A stretch of DNA of 55,656 bases from JAADCS01 sp964473735. Lineage in GTDB: Bacteria; Hydrothermota; Hydrothermia; LBFQ01. Where the stretch lies: contig CAYYQD010000007.1 of assembly GCA_964473735.1 (NCBI GenBank), positions 1 through 55,656 on the forward strand, written 5' to 3'. Under the pieces are notes generated by a model. That model ran no database searches. It was given only the letters and a program-made list of their open reading frames with translations, and was not told where the DNA came from. Both the position numbers and the translations under genes were made by a program. This document shows positions 1 through 7,661 of this stretch, piece by piece (within the stretch, counting starts at the first letter, position 1; each line of letters opens with the position of its first letter).

Positions 1-213
1 GTCCTCGGCCCAGATGAAGGCTACGTTATCCCTGTGGCAACCCTCCACAGAACAGACCGTACTATCCAGACCGAACGCCCTGACCCTCTCCCATCTGTCC
101 GGGAAATTTCTACGGTTATGCTCGTCCCACCACCGGCTTACTTCGTACATTGTGAAGTTTGTATTATACGGTGGCTGCACCTCGGTATGGGTATAAATCG
201 TATAAAACATCAT
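1..213 (-). CDS. Unrecognised protein, N-terminal part, cut by window edge
   Basis: An open minus-strand frame begins with two ATG codons at 213 and 210 and runs off the left edge without a stop. An in-frame TAA lies a few codons upstream, so the start is bounded. The peptide has an aromatic, charged start (MMFYTIYTHTEV), then SRWWDEHNRR, and ends with CSVEGCH, a CX4CH arrangement that could bind heme or a metal. No signal peptide is visible. I do not recognise the family. The residue pattern (Trp, charged residues, few rare codons) looks like real coding sequence, but the fragment is only 71 residues long. Confidence 0.45.
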   Translation of the reverse strand, partial: MMFYTIYTHTEVQPPYNTNFTMYEVSRWWDEHNRRNFPDRWERVRAFGLDSTVCSVEGCHRDNVAFIWAED

Positions 214-353
214 TTTGAGCGAATAAGTACATTTTTAGAAAAACGGGAGTACCCCACCCATTCATTAAAAAGTCAGGCGGAATACCCCTCGCTCACCAAT
301 CCTGTAAGACCGCCCCCCCGAAAATAGGGCACCATTCTGCGAGAGTTCGGCAA

Positions 354-359
354 TATAAT
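354..359 (+). promoter_or_regulatory. -10 element of the TPR lipoprotein gene
   Basis: Perfect TATAAT lying 8 bases before the ATG at 368, so the transcript should begin at or next to the start codon. No clear -35 is seen. Confidence 0.6.
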
Positions 360-367
360 AGCCCACC

Positions 368-1615
368 ATGAAGAGGATATTCCTGTCGGTCAGCTCTGTA
401 TTCGCTGCCGCATCGTTATTGCAGACGTCCTGCGTTACGGTACAGGAGCAAAAACCTAAACTCACGCTGGAGCAGAGACTGGACTCTGCCCGCGTGTGGT
501 ACTCCGTAGGTAAGGACGACCTCCTCAAAGCGCTGGACGGTAGGGCCAGCTACGAGACGGCCATAACGGAGCTGAAGAAGGCCTACAACTACACCATAGC
601 GAAGGACACGACGGGCACTCTGGACTCCCTCCGCAAGGAGATAGCCCTTGACCTCGCCTACGCCTTCCTGAAGAACAAACAGATAGACTCCTCCGAGTAC
701 TACTACAGGCGCATAATTGAGATGGACTCAACGGACCCGAGGGGGTGGCAGGGGTTAGGTTTCCTGTACGGAATAGTTAAGGAGGACTACGGCAAGGGGG
801 AGGAGTTCTACAAGAAGGCCCTTGAGCTCTCCCCCGACAACCCCGACGTACTCTTTGGACTGGCCAAGGTGTATGAGAAATCCGGGAAGGAGGACAAGGC
901 GGAGAAACTCTACACGGAGGCCCTGCAGAGGAACCCCGACGACCCCGCCCTCAACAAGTCCTACGGAGACTTCCTCTACGATCAGGGGAAGTACGCCGAG
1001 GCCATAAAGTACCTTGAGAAGGCCTACGAGAAGAAGAAGGACAAGAAGGACCTCTTAGAAACGCTGGTAAACGCGTATTTGAAGGCGAAGAAGGCCGGTG
1101 CGGACGTGGACCTTGAGAAGGCCATACCCTATGCCACCAGACTGATAGAACTGGCCGATACCACCGAGAAGTACAAGTACTACGTAAAGAGGGCCAAACT
1201 GTACGAGAAGACCGGTAAGAAGAAGGAGGCCATCGCCGACTACGAGAAGGCCATAGAGGTCAATCCCAACGCTAAGGCCCTCAAGGTGCGGATAGCCTAC
1301 CTGTACGACGACATCGGCAACACTGCGAAGGCCGAAGCTCTGGCCAAAGAGGTGGCTACGGACAAGGAGATAGACCCCCAGTACAGGGCGCCCGCGTGGG
1401 CCCTCCTGGGAGACATAAGGCAGAGAAGGGCCATAGCCCTGTACAAGGCGAAGAAGTACGAGCAGGCGGTATCCACGTTTGATAGCGCCCTTGCCGCCTA
1501 CCAGCAGGCGGCCGTTTTGGGTACGGGCGCCATAAAGACCTACGCCCAGAGGCAGATAGAGAGGGTTAAGAAGTGGAGGAAGAAAGCCTGGAGGAAGTGG
1601 AAGAGAATAGACTGA
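368..1615 (+). CDS. TPR-repeat probable lipoprotein
   Basis: A 415-residue protein with a hydrophobic N-terminus and a Cys at residue 22 (LLQTSC). This is an imperfect lipobox because -3 is Gln, so lipid attachment at the outer membrane or periplasm is likely but not certain. From about residue 85 to 380 it is a run of tetratricopeptide repeats; recognisable A/Y/G/P positions include the segments around YKKALELSPDNPDVLF, YTEALQRNPDDPALN and YEKAIEVNPNAKAL. TPR proteins act as assembly scaffolds; no partner can be named here. It is the first gene of a rightward unit and overlaps the next gene by 43 bases. The ATG follows a TATAAT by 8 bases, which supports this start. Confidence 0.85.
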   Translation: MKRIFLSVSSVFAAASLLQTSCVTVQEQKPKLTLEQRLDSARVWYSVGKDDLLKALDGRASYETAITELKKAYNYTIAKDTTGTLDSLRKEIALDLAYAFLKNKQIDSSEYYYRRIIEMDSTDPRGWQGLGFLYGIVKEDYGKGEEFYKKALELSPDNPDVLFGLAKVYEKSGKEDKAEKLYTEALQRNPDDPALNKSYGDFLYDQGKYAEAIKYLEKAYEKKKDKKDLLETLVNAYLKAKKAGADVDLEKAIPYATRLIELADTTEKYKYYVKRAKLYEKTGKKKEAIADYEKAIEVNPNAKALKVRIAYLYDDIGNTAKAEALAKEVATDKEIDPQYRAPAWALLGDIRQRRAIALYKAKKYEQAVSTFDSALAAYQQAAVLGTGAIKTYAQRQIERVKKWRKKAWRKWKRID

Positions 1616-2691
1616 AGGAGTGCCTCCGGAAGGTACTCTCCTACGCTGAAAGGGAGGGGTGGAGGGGGTACGACCCCTACGACGGGCTCCTATCCCCTTT
1701 CGGCAACCTACCCATCCCCCTCTACCGCCTCCTGTTTCAACAGGCCGTAAAGCGTCTTCCCACCTCCGTCAGGCCCCTGCTCCTCATCCCCAGAAGCCAT
1801 AACCCGAAGGGGGTAGCCCTCTTTCTGTGGGCCCACTCCATGCTACGGGACGGAGAGAGGGCGAACGAACTCCTCAAACTCCTGATGGCACTTAGAACGG
1901 AACTGCCCGGCGGAGGGATCGCCTTCGGCTACAACTTCAACTGGCAGAGCAGCGTATTTTACGTCCCCGCCTTTACCCCCAACGTCATAGCGACCTCCTT
2001 CTCCATCTTCGCCCTGCGTGAGGGCGGGGCCGCCTTCGGGTGGGATATTGACTTCAGGGCCTTCCTGCCCTTTTACGAGAAGGTTCTGAACCTCTTTGAG
2101 GACGGAGAGGGGTACCTATGGATGAGCTACACCCCCGGGGACAGGTTGAGGATCTTCAACTCTTCCATCTTGGGTGCCGTGGCCTACTTCCTATCCGGGG
2201 GGGACGGAGAAGTGTTGCTGCGCGTGGGAGACACTCTGGCCCACTACCAGAGGGAGGACGGTTCGTGGCCCTACGGACTCGGTAGTCGCAGGATGAACTA
2301 CGTGGACCACATACACACGGCCTACAACCTGTGGGGGCTCCTGTGGGCCTCCCGTATCCTCGGTACGGACAGATGGATGGAGAGCATAGATAGGGGGTTC
2401 AGGTTCTACAAAAACCGCCTTTTCAACGATGAAGGACTACCTTTAAACCGCGTGGGAAGGCACTCCCACGACACCCACGACGTAGCTGCGGCCATCCTGA
2501 CCTTAAAGATGTTCGGTGAAGAGGACTGGGCCAAGAGGCTGGCGGAGTACTCCTGCAACAGGTTGGTGGGACCCGGAGGGGAGGTCTTCAACGGCCCCAA
2601 CGACAGGAGGGTATTCATGAGGTGGTCCGTAGGGTGGCTGGCCCTATCTCTGGCGTGGTTGATGGCCGGGAACAGACCGTTCCCCGTTTAA
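1573..2691 (+). CDS. Alpha/alpha-barrel protein, VpsJ-like (polysaccharide-associated) family
   Basis: A 372-residue soluble protein starting with GTG inside the 3' end of the TPR gene; a second in-frame GTG at 1597 is an alternative start. It carries GYDPYDGL near residue 30, repeated Trp/His-rich helices, QREDGSWPYG near 225 and VDHIHTAYNLWGL near 240. This resembles six-hairpin or prenyltransferase-like alpha/alpha barrels and VpsJ-type polysaccharide proteins. No catalytic residues can be assigned with confidence. Its stop codon TAA (2689-2691) is also the first half of the -10 of the downstream cytochrome gene. A sugar- or polymer-acting role is inference from fold resemblance only. Confidence 0.65.
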   Translation: MEEESLEEVEENRLKECLRKVLSYAEREGWRGYDPYDGLLSPFGNLPIPLYRLLFQQAVKRLPTSVRPLLLIPRSHNPKGVALFLWAHSMLRDGERANELLKLLMALRTELPGGGIAFGYNFNWQSSVFYVPAFTPNVIATSFSIFALREGGAAFGWDIDFRAFLPFYEKVLNLFEDGEGYLWMSYTPGDRLRIFNSSILGAVAYFLSGGDGEVLLRVGDTLAHYQREDGSWPYGLGSRRMNYVDHIHTAYNLWGLLWASRILGTDRWMESIDRGFRFYKNRLFNDEGLPLNRVGRHSHDTHDVAAAILTLKMFGEEDWAKRLAEYSCNRLVGPGGEVFNGPNDRRVFMRWSVGWLALSLAWLMAGNRPFPV

Positions 2692-2694
2692 AAT
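2687..2694 (+). promoter_or_regulatory. -10 element of the cytochrome c gene, sharing a stop codon
   Basis: TTTAAAAT ending 5 bases before the GTG at 2700. The TAA at 2689-2691 is the stop codon of the upstream gene. Confidence 0.55.
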
Positions 2695-2699
2695 ACGCG

Positions 2700-3191
2700 G
2701 TGAGGCTCTTCAGGTTGCTCTTCGTCCTCGCCATCGTGGGCGCTGGTTCCTTGGCCGTTCTCTTCATCTTTCTGGATAGGCTGAACGAAAATCCGAGGAG
2801 GGTGACCGAGAAGCCCGAGCCGACCCCCGTAGCGAAGGATACCGTGAAGAGGTGGTCCTACTCCGACTTACCCGAAAGGTGGCCGGAAACTCCCAACCGG
2901 AAGATGGCGGCCGAGGGGGAGGAGCTCTTCCGTACGAGGGGATGTAGGGTGTGCCATACGGTAGGAGAGGGAGATCTGGTCGGTCCTGACCTCCGGGAGG
3001 TGCCCATAAAGAGAGACTACAGGTGGGCCCTCCTCATGCTCCTGAGACCCGACAGTATGCAGAGGCACGACCCTCTGGCCCGAAAACTTCTTAAGAAGTA
3101 CGGGGTACAGATGCCGGACCAGAGGCTCAACCTCCACGAGGCCGAGGCCCTGCTACACTACATCCTCCAAAAGAGCGCGGAGGAAAGGTAG
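2700..3191 (+). CDS. Membrane-anchored monoheme cytochrome c
   Basis: A 163-residue protein with one N-terminal membrane segment (about residues 3-25, MRLFRLLFVLAIVGAG), a charged/Pro-rich linker and a C-terminal cytochrome c domain. The heme motif CRVCH is at residues 82-86 and is followed by GPDLREV; a later Met (YGVQMPDQ) could be the sixth ligand. It should transfer electrons on the outer face of the inner membrane. The frame is open upstream to 2622, but the GTG at 2700 is chosen because it is preceded by TTTAAAAT and gives a clean signal anchor. It lies directly downstream of the barrel gene. Confidence 0.8.
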   Translation: MRLFRLLFVLAIVGAGSLAVLFIFLDRLNENPRRVTEKPEPTPVAKDTVKRWSYSDLPERWPETPNRKMAAEGEELFRTRGCRVCHTVGEGDLVGPDLREVPIKRDYRWALLMLLRPDSMQRHDPLARKLLKKYGVQMPDQRLNLHEAEALLHYILQKSAEER

Positions 3192-3205
3192 GGCACCCTT
3201 CCCCC

Positions 3206-3213
3206 TTTAAAAT
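3206..3213 (+). promoter_or_regulatory. -10 element of trpS
   Basis: TTTAAAAT, 9 bases before the ATG at 3223. Confidence 0.6.
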
Positions 3214-3222
3214 CCCGGCCCC

Positions 3223-4404
3223 ATGGCCGAAAAGCAAAGGAAGGTTATCCTATCCGGTATGCGCCCCACAGGGCGAATGCACGTCGGACACCTCGCGGGT
3301 GTTCTCACCAACTGGGTAAGACTTCAGGACGAGTACGATTGCTACTACGAGATAGCGGACTGGCACGCCCTGACCGACGACCCCTCTAAGGCGAGGGAGG
3401 TCAGCCGGAACGCCCTGAACATGGTCAGAGATTGGTTGGCCGTGGGTATAGACCCTAAGAAGTCGGTGATATTCCGGCAGTCCTACGTCCCGGAGCACGC
3501 GGAACTCCATCTCGCCTTCTCCATGCTGGTATCCGTCCCGAGACTCCTGAGGAACCCGACCTTCAAAGAGAAGCTGACCGAACTCCGGAAGAAAAAAGGC
3601 TACACGAAAATGGCCCTGAAGGTGGAGAGGCTTAAGGTGGAGGACGAGGTAGAACAGGTCCTGAAGTTCGTTAGGGAGGAGGAGGAGGACAAAGCCCGGA
3701 GGATGCTTGAGAGCGTTATCGGTCGTACGAAGGAGGAGGTATTAGAGAAGATAACCTCCGGGGTATCCCTTGACGAGGCCGCCATACCGTCGGAGGTATC
3801 CTACGGGTTGCTGGGTTATCCGGTACTTCAGGCGGCCGACATACTCCTCTACAAGGGAGAGGTCGTCCCCATAGGGGCGGATCAGCTTCCCCACCTTGAG
3901 CTAACGCGGGAGATAGCACGGGACTTCAACCGCACCTACGCCCCACTGTTCCCCGTACCGGAGCCCCTCCTGACGGAGACGCCGAAGATACTGGGGACTG
4001 ACGGCAGGAAGATGTCCAAGTCCTACAACAACGCGATATTCCTGAGCGACCCTCCGGAAGTCATAGAGAAAAAGGTCAAGTCCAGCATAACCGACCCCAT
4101 GAAGGTGCGTCTTCGGGACCCCGGAAGGCCGGAGGTGTGTCCCATCTTCCACATGCACAGGGTCTTCAACCCCGAAGAGGCCCCGGAGATAGAGGATGCC
4201 TGCAGGTCCGGAAATCTGGGTTGCGTTGCCTGTAAGCGCCGCCTGACGGAGGTTCTGATAGAGAGACTGACCCCCATCAGGGAGAGGGCGGAGGGCTATA
4301 CGGACGAGGACGTCCTCGCCGTAATTCGGGAAGGATCCCGTAAGGCCAGAGAGGTGGCCGGGCGCACCATTGAGGAGGTAAAGGAGGCCGTATTCGGTAA
4401 GTGA
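3223..4404 (+). CDS. trpS: Tryptophan-tRNA ligase
   Basis: Class I aminoacyl-tRNA synthetase that charges tRNA-Trp. The HIGH-type motif HVGHL is at residues 20-24, GYPVLQAADILLYK marks the active-site core, and KMSKS is at about 263-267. At 393 residues it is roughly 60 longer than usual TrpS. The extra length is a highly charged helical insertion at about residues 120-185 (rich in EEEEDKARR) between the RNPTFKEKL segment and the SYGLLGYPVLQ segment. Everything else follows the family. The preceding -10 and the short leader fix the ATG. The final codons overlap the start of the next gene (GTGA). Confidence 0.95.
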   Translation: MAEKQRKVILSGMRPTGRMHVGHLAGVLTNWVRLQDEYDCYYEIADWHALTDDPSKAREVSRNALNMVRDWLAVGIDPKKSVIFRQSYVPEHAELHLAFSMLVSVPRLLRNPTFKEKLTELRKKKGYTKMALKVERLKVEDEVEQVLKFVREEEEDKARRMLESVIGRTKEEVLEKITSGVSLDEAAIPSEVSYGLLGYPVLQAADILLYKGEVVPIGADQLPHLELTREIARDFNRTYAPLFPVPEPLLTETPKILGTDGRKMSKSYNNAIFLSDPPEVIEKKVKSSITDPMKVRLRDPGRPEVCPIFHMHRVFNPEEAPEIEDACRSGNLGCVACKRRLTEVLIERLTPIRERAEGYTDEDVLAVIREGSRKAREVAGRTIEEVKEAVFGK

Positions 4405-5330
4405 GGGTCTCCGTAGTAATCCCCACCTTAAACGCCGAAGGGTACTTACCCGCCCTCATCTCTTCTTTGAGGAAGCAGACCGTAGAGACGGAGGTGGTGG
4501 TTGTAGATTCTTCCTCGGAGGATTCAACCCCTAACATAGCGAAGAGGGAGGCGGACACCTTCGTAAGCGTAAGGAGGGAGGAGTTCAACCACGGTCTTAC
4601 GCGGAACTTGGGGTTAAAGCTCGCCTCGGAGGATATAGTGGTGTTCATGTCGCAGGACGCCCTGCCCGAGAGCGATAGGACGCTGGAGGTCCTGATAAGG
4701 CCCATAGTGGAAGGGAGGGTCGTCCTCTCCTACGCGAGACACGTTCCACCGCCGGGCACCAGACCTCCGGAGGTCTTCTTCAGGCTGTTCAGCTATCCCC
4801 CGAGGTCGGAGGTTAGAGACGCCAGTATGCTCCCTAAGTACGGTCTGCGGGTGTTCGCCAACTCCAACGTGTGCGCTGCGTACCTGAAGGAGAAGCTGCT
4901 TGAGGTTGGAGGGTTTCCGAGGGTGATCCTGTCCGAGGACCTCTACGTGGCGGCCAGACTTATACTGGCCGGTTATCGTACGATGTACAACGCCGAGGCG
5001 AGGGTCATCCACGCCCACTCTTTCACACCGTGGGGAATATTCAGGAGGTACTTCTCCGTCGGCGTGTTCTACGCCGAAAACCGATGGCTAAGGAAGTACG
5101 GAGGTAGAGGGGATACCTTACGTTTCGCCGTGGAGGAGCTCCTGTTCCTGTCGGAGAACCATCCCCTCTGGGTCCCCTACGCCGTAGTGGAAAACGTCGC
5201 GAGAATTTTAGGCCTCATCCTCGGGTACAACTACCACCTTTTACCCAGACCCCTCCTGCCCCTTCTAAGCGGTTATGAGAGCTACTGGCGAAGAGCCGAT
5301 TCGGGGACTTCCGGGCAAACGGAACCGTGA
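4401..5330 (+). CDS. Family 2 glycosyltransferase (rhamnosyltransferase-like)
   Basis: A 309-residue GT-A fold glycosyltransferase. It opens with VSVVIPTLNAEGYL, has the nucleotide-binding stretch VVVDSSSEDST at about 33-43, an acceptor-side FMSQDALP at about 82 and the probable catalytic LSEDLYVAARL at about 178. It probably adds a sugar to a lipid or polysaccharide at the cytoplasmic membrane; donor and acceptor cannot be read from sequence. Its GTG start overlaps the trpS stop by 4 bases, so the two are translationally coupled. The C-terminal hydrophobic stretch near 265-285 could associate with membrane. A dispersed palindromic repeat follows 26 bases after the stop. Confidence 0.85.
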   Translation: MRVSVVIPTLNAEGYLPALISSLRKQTVETEVVVVDSSSEDSTPNIAKREADTFVSVRREEFNHGLTRNLGLKLASEDIVVFMSQDALPESDRTLEVLIRPIVEGRVVLSYARHVPPPGTRPPEVFFRLFSYPPRSEVRDASMLPKYGLRVFANSNVCAAYLKEKLLEVGGFPRVILSEDLYVAARLILAGYRTMYNAEARVIHAHSFTPWGIFRRYFSVGVFYAENRWLRKYGGRGDTLRFAVEELLFLSENHPLWVPYAVVENVARILGLILGYNYHLLPRPLLPLLSGYESYWRRADSGTSGQTEP

Positions 5331-5536
5331 GACCGGCACCTCACCGGAACGTCGGGGTACCACTTTGGGTATAAAATCCGCATAAGTGGTACCGGTTTCT
5401 TCAAAAGGTTTCACCGATTTCCCCCGTTAATCGTGCACCTCCCAACGGCGCACTCATTACCGCAGTCTCCAGGAGGTACTGTCGGGTACGGGAACTACAC
5501 CCATACCACACGGAAACTTCCTGCTCCGAACGGGAA
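5331..5536. other. Intergenic region with palindromic repeat
   Basis: About 200 bases without a gene. It holds copy A of the 38-bp palindromic repeat (5356-5393), followed by the 12-mer CGGTTTCTTCAA (5393-5404), which recurs near copy D. No other structure was recognised. Confidence 0.5.
5356..5393 (+). repeat. Dispersed 38-bp palindromic repeat, copy A
   Basis: Perfect 10-bp inverted repeat GGTACCACTT ... AAGTGGTACC around an 18-base centre TGGGTATAAAATCCGCAT. The centre contains a -10-like TATAAAAT. The same unit recurs at 23093 and 44831, always intergenic and in the same orientation. Confidence 0.8.
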
Positions 5537-5542
5537 TAGAAT
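5537..5542 (+). promoter_or_regulatory. -10 element of the M3 peptidase gene
   Basis: TAGAAT, 9 bases before the ATG at 5552. Confidence 0.6.
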
Positions 5543-5551
5543 CCTGTCCTT

Positions 5552-6994
5552 ATGCTTTACGAAGAGGTCCTGAATCTCTACGAAAGGATGGAGGAGGAGC
5601 TGGCCCGTGAGAGCTACCTCTTAGGAGCCGGTTTGAAGGATAAACCGGAGTACGATAGGATCTTCTCCAGGTATTCATCTTTGGCGGACCTGAAGACGGC
5701 AACGGCCGTAATACGGGAGAAGATGGACCTTCACGAGGACGCCCCCGACGAGGTCGTGGAGGCGTACGATAGGGTTATCTTTACCCTTCTGGAACTTTAC
5801 CTTAGCCGTCAGACCCTTGAGGAGAGCCAGAGGATGCAGGCGTACGAGATGGCGGCCGAGGTAGAGGTGGAGGGGAAGAAGGTACCTTACCGCATGCTCC
5901 CCACCCTCCTGCAGAGGGAGAGACATAGGGAAAAGAGGCGCACGTACTACGAGGCTTCCACCCCCATCGTGAAAGATCTGACGGCGATGAAGCTGGACAT
6001 CTACCGTAAAGCCCTAAAGGTCGTGCGTAAGGACTTCGGCTATCCCAACCTGTACGAGTACCACGCCGCCCGTAAGATGGAGAGCCTGTCCGACTACGCC
6101 GCGAGGATGGGCGACTTCCTCTCGGAGACGGAAAGGGAGTACAGGGAGCTGGCTACGGAGATGTTCGGAAAGGTACTGGGGCTGGGGTGGGGCGAGGTTG
6201 AGCCCTACGACTCCCACTACCTCCTCTCTGGCAACGCCTTCCATGTCTCCCTTAAGCTCCCGGACGTTGAGGCCCTGAAGGAGACCTTAAAGAGGGGCGG
6301 GATAGACCTATCCTCAATGCCCAACCTTCGGATAGACGACGAGGTCCGGCCGAAAAAGTCCCCCCGGGCCTTCTGCGTCCCCATAAGGATACCCGACGAG
6401 GTCGTGGTTGTGGTAAAACCCTCAGGCTCCTTCTCCGACGTCTCAACCCTCTTCCACGAGATGGGACACGGCCTCCACTTCGCCTTCACGGATAGGAGCC
6501 TCCCCGTTCCACACAGGTTGATGGGTAGGGTTGGTACGAGCGAGATCTACTCCTTCAACCTCCAGTACGTGGTGGATCAGGTCCCGTGGCTGGAGGCCTT
6601 CGCCGGGGGTTGGGACGAGGACTTCGTGAAGTTCCGCAGGTTCGCGTACCTGTACCTCCGCCGTCGCTACGCGGCCAAGGTCATATACGAGGTGGAGCTA
6701 CTGAAAGGGGAAGACTGGGAAGAGAGAGGGCCAGAGCTCTACGAGAGGACGCTAACGGAGGCTACGGGGGTTCATCACCATCCCGACAGGTACTTCATAG
6801 ACATGGATTGGGGGTACTACTCCGTGGATTACTCCCAGGCGTGGGAGGTTGAGGCCACCTTAAGGGAACTTTTAAAGGGAGAGTTCGGTGAGGACTGGTT
6901 CTTCAGGTCGGAGGCTTACGACTACCTGAAAGGCCTATGGAGGCTGGGGATGAAGTATCCGCCCTTGAAGTTAGCGGCCAAACTGTGGGGGTAG
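5552..6994 (+). CDS. M3 family zinc metallopeptidase (oligoendopeptidase F-like)
   Basis: A 480-residue cytoplasmic peptidase of the thimet/PepF clan. The zinc motif HEMGH is at residues 302-306, and the third ligand is probably the Glu of GTSEIYSF about 25 residues later, the spacing expected in M3. The C-terminal half has TGVHHHPDRYF and YYSVDYSQAWEVEA, which fit the substrate-binding region. It is shorter than classic PepF (about 600) and lacks a signal peptide. It should trim short peptides. It is a single-gene unit with its own close-set -10 and is followed by an independently promoted lipoprotein gene. Confidence 0.9.
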   Translation: MLYEEVLNLYERMEEELARESYLLGAGLKDKPEYDRIFSRYSSLADLKTATAVIREKMDLHEDAPDEVVEAYDRVIFTLLELYLSRQTLEESQRMQAYEMAAEVEVEGKKVPYRMLPTLLQRERHREKRRTYYEASTPIVKDLTAMKLDIYRKALKVVRKDFGYPNLYEYHAARKMESLSDYAARMGDFLSETEREYRELATEMFGKVLGLGWGEVEPYDSHYLLSGNAFHVSLKLPDVEALKETLKRGGIDLSSMPNLRIDDEVRPKKSPRAFCVPIRIPDEVVVVVKPSGSFSDVSTLFHEMGHGLHFAFTDRSLPVPHRLMGRVGTSEIYSFNLQYVVDQVPWLEAFAGGWDEDFVKFRRFAYLYLRRRYAAKVIYEVELLKGEDWEERGPELYERTLTEATGVHHHPDRYFIDMDWGYYSVDYSQAWEVEATLRELLKGEFGEDWFFRSEAYDYLKGLWRLGMKYPPLKLAAKLWG

Positions 6995-7002
6995 GGCCGC
7001 CT

Positions 7003-7008
7003 TAGAAT
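7003..7008 (+). promoter_or_regulatory. -10 element of the BamD-like lipoprotein gene
   Basis: TAGAAT within CTTAGAAT, 8 bases before the GTG at 7017. Confidence 0.6.
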
Positions 7009-7016
7009 TCCAGCCC

Positions 7017-7661
7017 GTGAAGAGGATAGTACTGCTTCTGGCCGTAGTCGGGGTGTCGTCCTGCGCCTCCCTTGGCCGTCTCAAGTTCTGGGGAAAGGAG
7101 AAGGTGAAGGTCGTGATACCGGAGGAGTCCTTCAAAAAGGGGATGGAACTCTACCGTAAGGGTAAGTACAAGGATGCGGTAAAGTACTTCAAGGAGGTAC
7201 TATACACCAAAGGGTACGGCCCGCTCGCCGAGAGCGCCTCCGTATTCTTAGGGTGGTCCTACCTGAAGATGAAGGCCTACGATGAGGCCATAGGAGAGCT
7301 GGAGAACTTCCTGAGTACGTACCGGAGGACCTCCGACTCCCTCCGGGCGATGGCACACCTCGGCCTGGCCAGGGCTTACAACGACAAGCACACCAACCTT
7401 GAGCTGGACATATCGGACATAGATAAGGCCGTATACCACGCTAACGTTCTGAAAAGGTTAGGGATATTCTCGGATGAGGCGGAGAAGATAATAAAGGAGG
7501 TCCGGTATAAGAAGGCCACCAAGCTCCTCTTAGCGGCCGACGTCTACGCCAAACTGCGGGTCTTTAAGTCCGTGAAGGTATACCTGCGCACCTTCCTCAA
7601 GCTCTACCCGGACGACCCCCGTGCCGACTCCGTAAAGAGGGTGCTTGAGTCCCTGAAATGA
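7017..7661 (+). CDS. TPR lipoprotein, BamD-like
   Basis: A 214-residue protein with a good lipoprotein signal (lipobox VSSC, Cys16). After a short linker it has TPR-like helices: FKKGMELYRKGKYKDAVKYF at about 41-60, YLKMKAYDEAIGELENFL, and a C-terminal FLKLYPDDPRADSVKRVL. Length and repeat style resemble BamD/YfiO, the outer-membrane protein assembly lipoprotein, but other tripartite TPR lipoproteins look alike. A GTG start is chosen because the TAGAAT sits 8 bases upstream. Its stop overlaps the start of the nadD-rnh fusion gene (ATGA). Confidence 0.75.
   Translation: MKRIVLLLAVVGVSSCASLGRLKFWGKEKVKVVIPEESFKKGMELYRKGKYKDAVKYFKEVLYTKGYGPLAESASVFLGWSYLKMKAYDEAIGELENFLSTYRRTSDSLRAMAHLGLARAYNDKHTNLELDISDIDKAVYHANVLKRLGIFSDEAEKIIKEVRYKKATKLLLAADVYAKLRVFKSVKVYLRTFLKLYPDDPRADSVKRVLESLK

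Noticed and set aside
265..528. Minus-strand ORF of 87 codons over the intergenic region and the start of the TPR gene
   Set aside because: It overlaps the start of a clear lipoprotein gene and its promoter, and its translation has no recognisable features.
2622..2699. Upstream extension of the cytochrome c gene (starting MVRRVAGPISG)
   Set aside because: It overlaps the previous gene out of frame and would bury the membrane anchor; the GTG at 2700 after TTTAAAAT is a better start.
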